Program-made: the position numbers and the translations under genes | Notes under the pieces: generated by a model | The model's input: the letters and a program-made list of their open reading frames with translations, nothing else | What the model was told of the DNA's origin: nothing | Database searches by the model: none | Shown here: one piece after another, positions 58,266 through 64,000 of the stretch | Position numbering within the stretch: the first letter of the stretch is position 1 | Layout of the letters: every line of letters starts with the position of its first letter | NCBI GenBank assembly: GCA_964614095.1 | Contig: CAZTJO010000006.1 | Span: forward strand, 21,996-85,995 | Length of the DNA: 64,000 bases | Origin: CAZWKX01 sp964614095 | GTDB taxonomy: Bacteria > Actinomycetota > Acidimicrobiia > Spongiisociales > UBA11373 | Direction: 5' to 3'

Positions 58266-58292
58266 GGAGGCCCGCTCCATGAGCGGGCCTCC
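58266..58292. terminator. Bidirectional hairpin after hsp20
   Basis: GGAGGCCCGCT (58266-58276) and AGCGGGCCTCC (58282-58292) make a perfect 11-bp stem with a five-base loop between the converging hsp20 and SRPBCC genes. No T-run is present. Confidence 0.7.
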
Positions 58293-58311
58293 TGCGTAGC
58301 GTGATCCATTC

Positions 58312-58770
58312 CTAATCCAAGGAAGCCGTCCCGGATTCGATCTCCTCTGCATAGCGCTTGAGTCCGCGCACGGCCCGCTTCACGATCTCCTTCTCGGCCT
58401 GGTCCCTGAGGAACCCGGGCACCACAAACGCCGGCGCCACCCTGAGGGCATACAGGATCTGGGTTCCCCCACCCTCTAAAGGCTCAAACTCGTAGTAGCC
58501 CTCCATCGCCTGAATGTCGGGGCCCGGAACGGCTTTCCACTCCAACCGCCGCGGCGGGTCGTAGGTGTACTCCAGCTCGTATGAGATTCTGCGAATGAAA
58601 CCGTCTATCTCGAAACGTGCCCGGCTGGGCCGGCCTTCCGAATCGACTGCCAGCACCTCCACGGTGCGGACCCCGCTGGCCCATTTGGGATACGCGGCCA
58701 GATCGGCGGCGACGGCAAAAAGGACCTCCGGAGAGGCCACCGTCTCGGTGCAGCGCACCGTCCCTTCCAC
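58312..58770 (-). CDS. SRPBCC family protein (polyketide cyclase/dehydrase type)
   Basis: 152 residues with the START/Bet v1-like helix-grip pattern: ASPEVLFAVAADLAAYPKWASGVRTVEVLA at the start, a beta sheet with alternating strands, and a long C-terminal helix (FLRDQAEKEIVKRAVRGLKRYAEEIE). The wording matches actinobacterial SRPBCC proteins (YPxW motif) that bind hydrophobic ligands; ligand and role are unknown. ATG at 58770. Follows the methyltransferase gene by 32 bases on the same strand. Confidence 0.85.
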   Translation of the reverse strand: MEGTVRCTETVASPEVLFAVAADLAAYPKWASGVRTVEVLAVDSEGRPSRARFEIDGFIRRISYELEYTYDPPRRLEWKAVPGPDIQAMEGYYEFEPLEGGGTQILYALRVAPAFVVPGFLRDQAEKEIVKRAVRGLKRYAEEIESGTASLD

Positions 58771-58802
58771 GTCCTACTCCTCGGCGTCGGTCCCGACAAA
58801 GG

Positions 58803-59543
58803 CTAGCGAGCCAGACGCCCCACTACGCGCCTCCACCTCAGCCGGTAGTGGAGCAGCTCATCGTCGTTGGGATGAGCGGCGGAGAACGCGGCGATGCCTG
58901 CAGAAAGCTCATCGGGATCGATCATCTGCAGAGTGCTCACGAACCTGCCCTCGACGGCACACTTCCACTCCCCCACCCGCCGCGTCACCGTCTCCACGTG
59001 TTCGGTCTCATCGACCTCGACAAGGCCTGCGGCCCTCAAGTGCGCCGCCACCAGAACAGGGCCGGGAAAGCGGGCTTCATCGATGGTGGCCACCGAAGGA
59101 AACCAGCCGGCGAGGAAGCTTTCGGCGAAGTGCCGGCGAGCCAGCGTCCACACCACAACAAGCCCGCCGTCTCGCGTCACCCTGGCCGCCTCATCCAGCA
59201 TCAGCGGCCAGCCTCCGTACTGGAGCGAAAGATGGAAGAAGACGAGGTCGGCGATCTCATCCGCCAGCGGAAGGCTCCGGCCGTCGCCGACGATGGCCCC
59301 GACACCAGCAAGTTCCCTCGCCGAAGCGGCCATGGCCGGAGAGACGTCGACAACGATCGCTGCAGCTCCGGTGGCGGCAAACTCGGCGGCGTGATAGCCG
59401 TGGCCCCCGCCGACATCGACCGCCAATCGGCCCGGTCCCAGGCTCGCCGCCTCGGCCTCCCGCCGTGCTCGGTGCCGCGCGGCCAGGCTCGGAGGCCGAT
59501 GGGTGTACCCGGCGGCGAGGTCGTCGAAATCGACCTCAGCCAT
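58803..59543 (-). CDS. Class I SAM-dependent methyltransferase
   Basis: 246 residues. LAVDVGGGHGYHAAEFAATG is SAM motif I, AIVVDVSPAMAASA motif II, VGDGRSLPLADEIADLVFFHLSLQYGG motif III, and DGGLVVVWTLARRHF follows, all in the order of the methyltransferase type 11 group. The C-terminal 90 residues are specific. Substrate unknown. No ribosome site is obvious; queG ends 33 bases upstream on the same strand. Could act on a small metabolite or tRNA, but nothing in the sequence decides. Confidence 0.85.
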   Translation of the reverse strand: MAEVDFDDLAAGYTHRPPSLAARHRARREAEAASLGPGRLAVDVGGGHGYHAAEFAATGAAAIVVDVSPAMAASARELAGVGAIVGDGRSLPLADEIADLVFFHLSLQYGGWPLMLDEAARVTRDGGLVVVWTLARRHFAESFLAGWFPSVATIDEARFPGPVLVAAHLRAAGLVEVDETEHVETVTRRVGEWKCAVEGRFVSTLQMIDPDELSAGIAAFSAAHPNDDELLHYRLRWRRVVGRLAR

Positions 59544-59576
59544 GATCTGCGCCGAGCGGCAAGAACGTCACCGGCA

Positions 59577-60677
59577 TCAAACGGAACCCTCGGCATCGGC
59601 CAGCGACAGCAGGATCTCCTCGGTTACCTCGGTACGGCGCTCTCCGCCGGACCGCATACGAAGGGCCAACAGGGCGGCGCTGCCGCCGAGGCGCCCCAGG
59701 GCCCAGGCGGCATAGAGCCGCAGCACCCAGTCACGGTGCCCCAGGTACCGTGACACCAGAGGAACGGCACCGGCATCGCCGGTATTGCCGATGACGATAA
59801 GGGCGTTGCGGCGGAGGTAGCGGGCCTCTCGGCCCGGGATGTAGAAGTGGCCGTATCGAGCGATCAGGGTGTCGTCGTCGGCGGCGAGTACACCTGCCAC
59901 GTCGACCCGCCCCCGCGTCTCGCTGACCTCATCGAGCAGCCGGCTGCCCGGCGGGCAGGCTTCCAGGCACTCGTCGCAGCCGTAGAAACGATCACCCATG
60001 GCGGGGCGCAGCTCGCGGGGAATGATCCCCGGCGACTGCGCCAGATAGGACAGGCACCGCCTGGCATCCACCACTCCCGGGGCGACAATGGCGCCGGTGG
60101 GGCACGCCGGCATACACGCGGTGCAGGTGCCGCAGTCGCGCCGCATAGGCCGATCGACGGGCAGAGCCAGATCGGTGACGACGCTGCCCAGCAGAACCCA
60201 GGGGCCGTGGGCGGGCACCAGAACCATGGCACTTTTGCCCCACCAGCCGACACCAGCCCGCACTGCGGCCACACGATCGACCAGGCGGCTGTCGTCAACG
60301 AGAATTTCGGCGCGGTTCCCGTTCTCACGGAGCAGTACCGCCATCGCTTCGAGGCCTTGTCGCAGCGGCTGGTAGTAGTCCTCCACGGCGAACCGGGCCA
60401 CTCGAGCCGTCCCGGGAGCCGCCGGCCCCGGAGATCCCGCGTGAGGAAGGTAGGTATAGGCGCCGACTACCAGCCGCTGCGCCCAGGGGAAGGAAGCACG
60501 GACATCTGTGGCCCGCGCCGGATCGGCGAACGTGAAGGCCATGCCTGCATGAAATCCCGCATCGATGTTGCGCCTGATCGCCTCAAGCGCCTCAGAAAAA
60601 GCATCGGTGGCGCAAATCCCCACATCGATGAGCCCTGAGCCAACTGCCGTGGCGCGGATTCGCTCAACCAGATCCAC
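59577..60677 (-). CDS. queG: Epoxyqueuosine reductase QueG
   Basis: 366-residue cobalamin-dependent iron-sulphur enzyme that performs the last step of queuosine synthesis in tRNA. Two 4Fe-4S clusters are indicated by CGTCTACMPACPTGAI and, after a spacing of about 50 residues, GCDECLEACPPGS; GVGWWGKSAMVLVP and GSVVTDLALP are QueG segments. The C-terminal 80 residues are HEAT-like helices. The GTG at 60677 was chosen: no ribosome site exists, but TACGCT ends six bases upstream, as in other apparent leaderless genes here. No other que gene is in the window. Confidence 0.92.
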   Translation of the reverse strand: MDLVERIRATAVGSGLIDVGICATDAFSEALEAIRRNIDAGFHAGMAFTFADPARATDVRASFPWAQRLVVGAYTYLPHAGSPGPAAPGTARVARFAVEDYYQPLRQGLEAMAVLLRENGNRAEILVDDSRLVDRVAAVRAGVGWWGKSAMVLVPAHGPWVLLGSVVTDLALPVDRPMRRDCGTCTACMPACPTGAIVAPGVVDARRCLSYLAQSPGIIPRELRPAMGDRFYGCDECLEACPPGSRLLDEVSETRGRVDVAGVLAADDDTLIARYGHFYIPGREARYLRRNALIVIGNTGDAGAVPLVSRYLGHRDWVLRLYAAWALGRLGGSAALLALRMRSGGERRTEVTEEILLSLADAEGSV

Positions 60678-60683
60678 GGCAAC

Positions 60684-60689
60684 AGCGTA
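60684..60689 (-). promoter_or_regulatory. -10 box for leaderless queG
   Basis: TACGCT on the minus strand (TANNNT) ends six bases before the GTG at 60677. The box lies between queG and the small CxxC gene at 60697, just after that gene's stop codon. Confidence 0.4.
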
Positions 60690-60696
60690 GGGCCGA

Positions 60697-60888
60697 TCAG
60701 TCGTTGGCTGCGCGCTGATGCAGGCGGAGCCTCGGCACCAGGCCGTGCTCGGCAAGCACTTCGAGAGCCTCGGCCTGCCGCTCGCCGACCTCAATGCGCC
60801 CGGCGCGACCGTGGAGCAGATGGGTGACAACACAGTCGCGGCATGCCTCTGTGTACTGGCCGGCGCAGCGGTCACAATCTATGAGCAT
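60697..60888 (-). CDS. Small CxxC zinc-ribbon-like protein
   Basis: 63 residues. MLIDCDRCAGQYTEACRDCVVTHLL contains two CxxC pairs 8 residues apart, enough to bind one zinc ion, followed by AEALEVLAEHGLVPRLRL. I recognise this as a small conserved actinobacterial protein of unknown role. ATG at 60888 with GGAGA upstream. It lies directly upstream of queG on the same strand, 19 bases between stop and start, so a transcript may cover both. Too short and cysteine-rich to be chance: the ribosome site and the motif agree. Confidence 0.75.
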   Translation of the reverse strand: MLIDCDRCAGQYTEACRDCVVTHLLHGRAGRIEVGERQAEALEVLAEHGLVPRLRLHQRAAND

Positions 60889-61044
60889 GGCTTCTCCGGT
60901 CTCTCTTCTCGCCCCGGGGGCGTTGCTGCCGTTATAGAGAAGCGTACGAATCGCCTATGACAGATTTCGCGATCCGGAAGGCGGACGTGTTTCAAGCACA
61001 CACGCGTGGAGAATTCGCCGGTTCGTATGCGGCTGCCGCCGCGA

Positions 61045-61050
61045 TAACCT
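61045..61050 (+). promoter_or_regulatory. -10 box for leaderless aminopeptidase gene
   Basis: TAACCT (TANNNT) ends six bases before the GTG at 61057; the intervening GCCGAC is not a ribosome site. No convincing -35 box. Confidence 0.45.
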
Positions 61051-61056
61051 GCCGAC

Positions 61057-62583
61057 GTGAATCGACACTCCGCAGGGTTCGCTGCGCTTCTTCTTCTCGC
61101 CGCCGCGTGCAGCTCCAACTCGGCTCTGAGCCCCAGCAGCACCACGACGACAAGCATTCCGGTGGAGGCGCCTTCCTCCTCTGCGGAGACCACCTCGACC
61201 TCATCGACCTCAATCGCCCCCCTCGACACCGGGCCCTCGGCCGGCGCCGAAGGCCTCGACGATCCCTACTTCCCCATGCTCGGCAACGGCGGCTACGACG
61301 TCGATCACTACACCCTCGACCTGATCGTCGACCCTGTTGATGGCTCACTACAGGGCGAGGTCACCATCGAGGCCGCCGCCACCGCGACCCTTTCGGCCTT
61401 CAACCTCGACTTCATCGGACTCACCATCCAGAGCGTGACCGTTGACGGCACCGCGGCCCCCTTCTTCAGGGACGGCGGAGAGCTGGTCATCGTGCCGGCT
61501 GAGCTGCTGCCCGCCGGCGAGGCCTTCACCACCACCGTCGCCTACGGAGGAATCCCGGAGCCGTGGTTGTTCCCCTCTGAGTCCTTCTCCTTTGGATGGA
61601 TGCACACAGCCGACGGCGTATATGTGGTTGCCGAACCGGACGCGGCCCGCACCTGGTTCCCCTGCAACGACCACCCCTCCGACAAGGCCACCTACACCTT
61701 CCGCATCACCGTCCCCGATCCATACGTCGTCGCCGCCAGCGGGTCGCTGGTCGACACAATCCCGGCGTTGAACACCGCTGCCGACGATCCCGCCTCGACC
61801 TACGTCTGGGAGATGCCCTACCCGATGGCCACCTACCTGGCCACCATTGTCGTGGCCGAGATGGAGCGTGTGCCGCGGCCGGGTCCCCCGGGCGTCATCA
61901 TTCGCGACTACCTCCCGACTTGGGTCGACCCTTCCGATGTCGCCGAGTTTGCCCTCTCCGGCGAGATGATCGAGTACCTGGAGACGGTGTTTGGTCCCTA
62001 TCCGTTTGACGCCTACGGCCACGCCCTCGTCGCCGATCTGCCCGCGGCCCTGGAGAACCAGAGCCTGACCGTGTTCGGCGACGCCTGGATCGGCTCCGAC
62101 ATCCTCGAGTACGTGGTGCTGCATGAGCTGGCACACCAGTGGTTTGGCGACAGCATCAGCCCGGCCACCTGGCAGGACATTTGGCTCAATGAGGGATTCG
62201 CCACCTACGCCGAGTGGCTTTGGATCGAAAGGAACTTTGGCCGCGCTGAGATGCTCGGCTACGCGGAGGGGGTCTACTGGGATGTGACCGCGATCGATCA
62301 CCCCCCGCCGGGCAACCCGGGAGCGTTCGATCTGTTCAACTACGAATCCGTCTATCTGCGCGGCGCGCTGACCCTGCACGCCCTGCGCGCCGCAGTGGGC
62401 GACGACGCCTTTTTCGAGATCATCCGCAGCTACTACGACACGTTCGCCTACGGCAACGCATCGACCGACGACTTCATCTCGGTTGCCGAGAGCGTCTCCG
62501 CCCGCGACTTGGAGGATTTCTTCTTCGCCTGGCTCTACGACCCGACCATGCCGCCGTTCCCCGAGCCGCAAGAGCCCGACTGA
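61057..62583 (+). CDS. M1-family metallo-aminopeptidase lipoprotein
   Basis: 508 residues. Signal peptide with lipobox LLLLAAAC (Cys 18), a Ser/Thr-rich linker to about residue 60, then the M1 N-terminal beta domain (YDVDHYTLDLIVDP, WFPCNDHPSDKATYTFRITVP). The gluzincin site is HELAHQWFGDSISPATWQDIWLNEGFATY: H356, H360 and the distal Glu bind zinc, E357 is catalytic. The usual GAMEN motif is degenerate, reading AALENQS, which is also common in M1-like secreted proteins. It lacks the long C-terminal helical domain of full PepN (about 870 residues), in keeping with the short secreted members. GTG start at 61057 is apparently leaderless. Probably processes peptides at the cell surface. Confidence 0.9.
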   Translation: MNRHSAGFAALLLLAAACSSNSALSPSSTTTTSIPVEAPSSSAETTSTSSTSIAPLDTGPSAGAEGLDDPYFPMLGNGGYDVDHYTLDLIVDPVDGSLQGEVTIEAAATATLSAFNLDFIGLTIQSVTVDGTAAPFFRDGGELVIVPAELLPAGEAFTTTVAYGGIPEPWLFPSESFSFGWMHTADGVYVVAEPDAARTWFPCNDHPSDKATYTFRITVPDPYVVAASGSLVDTIPALNTAADDPASTYVWEMPYPMATYLATIVVAEMERVPRPGPPGVIIRDYLPTWVDPSDVAEFALSGEMIEYLETVFGPYPFDAYGHALVADLPAALENQSLTVFGDAWIGSDILEYVVLHELAHQWFGDSISPATWQDIWLNEGFATYAEWLWIERNFGRAEMLGYAEGVYWDVTAIDHPPPGNPGAFDLFNYESVYLRGALTLHALRAAVGDDAFFEIIRSYYDTFAYGNASTDDFISVAESVSARDLEDFFFAWLYDPTMPPFPEPQEPD

Positions 62584-62684
62584 GCCGGCGCCAGTATTAC
62601 AGGGTGTTGCTCGCGGGATCCGCCCGGCGGCCTGCCAAACTTGGGCATCACTATCCTCCTATTGGCCATCTTTTAGGGGGAGCA

Positions 62685-63929
62685 TTGAAACGGTTGAGCG
62701 TCCTGTTGGCAGTGGCAGCCGTGCTCACTGCTGCTTGCGGCAACGCCGACATCGAAGCGGCGTCTACCACCACTAGCCAGCCGGCGGCCACAACAACCAA
62801 CACAACGACGACGACGGTCCCAGCGACGACGACTGTGGTTGATCAGATTGCCGGTGTGTGGGCTCGGGTGCCGCACGATGAGACCGTCTTCGGCGGCGAC
62901 TACTGGCCGACAATGGAGTCGGTGGCTGCCGGGGGGCCGGGTCTGGTCGCCGTCGGATACGACTCGTCAGATGATGACATAGATGCGGCGGTGTGGATCT
63001 CTGTCGACGGGGTCACCTGGAGCCGGGTGCCCCACGACGAGACCGTTTTTGGTGGCGAAGGTAAACAGATCATGTTCTCGGTAGCAGCCGGCGGCCCGGG
63101 GGTGGTCGCCGTCGGATACGACGGCTTTGAGGCGGCGGTGTGGACTTCTGTCGACGGGGTGACCTGGAGCCGGGTACCCCACGATGAGATGGTCTTCGGC
63201 GATCCCCCACAGGGGATGGTGTCGGTGACAGCCGGCGGCCCCGGGCTGGTCGCCGTCGGCTATGACGACTCGGGTGGCGATCGGGATATGGCAGTGTGGA
63301 CCTCTGTCGACGGGGTGACCTGGAGCCGGGTGCCCCACGATGAGACCGTCTTCGGCGGCGAATACTGGGAGGAGGTGCAGTCGGTGACAGCCGGCGGCCC
63401 CGGGCTGGTCGCCGTCGGATACGACGGGCCGAGCGATGCCACATGTGCGGCGGTGTGGACTTCTGTCGACGGAGTCACCTGGAACCGGGTACCCCACGAC
63501 AACACAGTCTTCGGCGACTACAACAACCTGCAGATGAACTCGGTGACTGCCGGCGGCCCCGGGGTGGTCGCCGTCGGATCCGATAGGAGCGGCGTTAGTC
63601 ACGATGCGGCGGTGTGGACCTCCCCCGACGGGGTGACCTGGACCCGGGTACCCCACGACGAGACCATCTTCGGCGGCGAGGACCACCTGCAGACAATGAG
63701 CTCGGTGGTTGCCACAGACTCAGGGCTGGTCGCCGTCGGATGCGACGGCTGGGACGCCGCAGTATGGACCTCCCCCGACGGGCTGGCCTGGACCCAAGTA
63801 CCCAACAACGAGACCATCTTCGGCGGCCACTCGGACATGCACTCGGTGGTTGCCGGCGGCCCCGGACTCGTCGCCGTCGGAACCCACGGCAGTAACGCGG
63901 CAGTGTGGTACTGGACCCCCAACCAATAG
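62685..63929 (+). CDS. Seven-bladed beta-propeller-like repeat lipoprotein
   Basis: 414 residues from a TTG at 62685 with AGGGGGA upstream. Signal peptide LSVLLAVAAVLTAAC with a lipobox Cys, a Thr-rich linker (about 25-60), then seven tandem copies of about 50 residues built on RVPHDETVFGG, SVTAGGPGLVAVGYD and AAVWTSVDGVTW. Repeats of this size and the terminal strand sharing between first and last units suggest a seven-bladed propeller. No catalytic residues are evident; a binding or scaffold role is likely. It lies 101 bases after the aminopeptidase gene. Units begin near 62871, 63030, 63177, 63333, 63492, 63651 and 63801, and several are nearly identical at base level. Confidence 0.82.
   Translation: MKRLSVLLAVAAVLTAACGNADIEAASTTTSQPAATTTNTTTTTVPATTTVVDQIAGVWARVPHDETVFGGDYWPTMESVAAGGPGLVAVGYDSSDDDIDAAVWISVDGVTWSRVPHDETVFGGEGKQIMFSVAAGGPGVVAVGYDGFEAAVWTSVDGVTWSRVPHDEMVFGDPPQGMVSVTAGGPGLVAVGYDDSGGDRDMAVWTSVDGVTWSRVPHDETVFGGEYWEEVQSVTAGGPGLVAVGYDGPSDATCAAVWTSVDGVTWNRVPHDNTVFGDYNNLQMNSVTAGGPGVVAVGSDRSGVSHDAAVWTSPDGVTWTRVPHDETIFGGEDHLQTMSSVVATDSGLVAVGCDGWDAAVWTSPDGLAWTQVPNNETIFGGHSDMHSVVAGGPGLVAVGTHGSNAAVWYWTPNQ
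62871..63840. repeat. Seven coding repeats of 147-159 bases
   Basis: The repeat-protein gene contains seven units starting near 62871, 63030, 63177, 63333, 63492, 63651 and 63801 (spacing 159, 147, 156, 159, 159 and 150 bases, all multiples of three). Units share long identical runs, including third codon positions, which points to recent internal duplication rather than old divergence. Confidence 0.8.
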
Positions 63930-64000
63930 AACCAGCCAACCACAAAACCACCCAGCAGTTCTGTTGTTCCTCAAAGCCAATGAGGTCACCCTCCCCTGAA

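Noticed and set aside
60961..61036. tRNA-like segment (possible Leu-CAA relic) upstream of the aminopeptidase gene
   Set aside because: An anticodon-like loop TTCAAGC with a four-pair stem and a T-arm close to GCCGGTTCGAATCCGGC (two changes) are visible, but no acceptor stem or D-arm can be formed, and the T-stem closing pair is broken. At best a decayed remnant.
62871..63840. CRISPR-like periodic repeats
   Set aside because: The periodicity is a multiple of three, units are about 150 bases without unique spacers, and they encode a continuous repeat protein.

Overview
The window is a contiguous piece of a high-GC bacterial chromosome. The gene order points to an actinobacterium (Actinomycetota). 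A complete mraZ-to-yggT division and cell-wall cluster lacks ftsA but carries sepF; ileS is preceded by a T-box leader; many promoters have a TANNNT -10 box and some appear to drive leaderless GTG-start genes; and fatty acids are made by a dissociated FAS II system. A deep lineage such as Acidimicrobiia is my best guess (inference only; no 16S or other marker gene is present). MurE carries the DNPR motif, so the peptidoglycan is probably of the meso-diaminopimelate type.

Layout. 1-2342 (-): 5' two thirds of dnaE, cut by the window edge. 2485-5606 (+): sugar-phosphate module of a DUF2090 aldolase-like protein and two tandem phosphofructokinases with different phosphoryl-donor signatures. 5614-7746 (-): rluD, lspA, a DksA/TraR zinc-finger protein and a DUF167 protein. 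7880-11219 (+): T-box leader and a type-2 IleRS. 11230-28573 (-): yggT, sepF, yggS, pgeF, ftsZ, ftsQ, murB, murC, murG, ftsW, murD, mraY, murF, murE, ftsI, ftsL, rsmH, mraZ (listed here in coordinate order; transcription runs from mraZ to yggT). Almost every junction is a stop/start overlap; the exceptions (mraZ/rsmH, ftsL/ftsI, ftsQ/ftsZ) are the places to look for regulation. 28791-31903: SDR, LapA-like membrane protein, HNH nuclease, a degenerate serine-recombinase-domain protein, and two small uncharacterised genes. 32007-36489 (+): MoxR ATPase, DUF58 protein and membrane transglutaminase, a classic three-gene unit. 36506-39344: MerR regulator, DUF3040 protein, dinB, histidine phosphatase.

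39395-47055: secreted or surface proteins (Beta_propel protein, DUF5658 protein, CBM9-like membrane protein, AMIN-like lipoprotein, Thr-rich lipoprotein) and a phosphate pair (PhoU and NptA-type Na/Pi cotransporter). 47205-53139 (-): threonine aldolase, O-methyltransferase, fabD, fabH, fabG, acpP, fabF as one coupled operon. 53231-60888: alpha-glucan phosphorylase, AlaC-type aminotransferase, LiaF-like and DUF1232 membrane proteins, Hsp20, SRPBCC protein, methyltransferase, QueG and a small CxxC protein. 61057-63929 (+): M1-family aminopeptidase lipoprotein and a seven-bladed repeat lipoprotein.

No rRNA, credible tRNA, CRISPR array, insertion sequence, prophage or attachment site was seen. 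No gene-free stretch exceeds 300 bases; the longest (7747-8027) holds the ileS T-box. The most interesting points are an 11-bp inverted repeat that appears to bury the rsmH ribosome-binding site, the predicted PPi/ATP phosphofructokinase pair next to an aldolase-like gene, a stand-alone serine-recombinase fold that keeps R8/S10 but has lost both distal catalytic arginines, a recurring TANNNT-N6-GTG arrangement, and widely spaced TGGGG repeats over the mraZ promoter.
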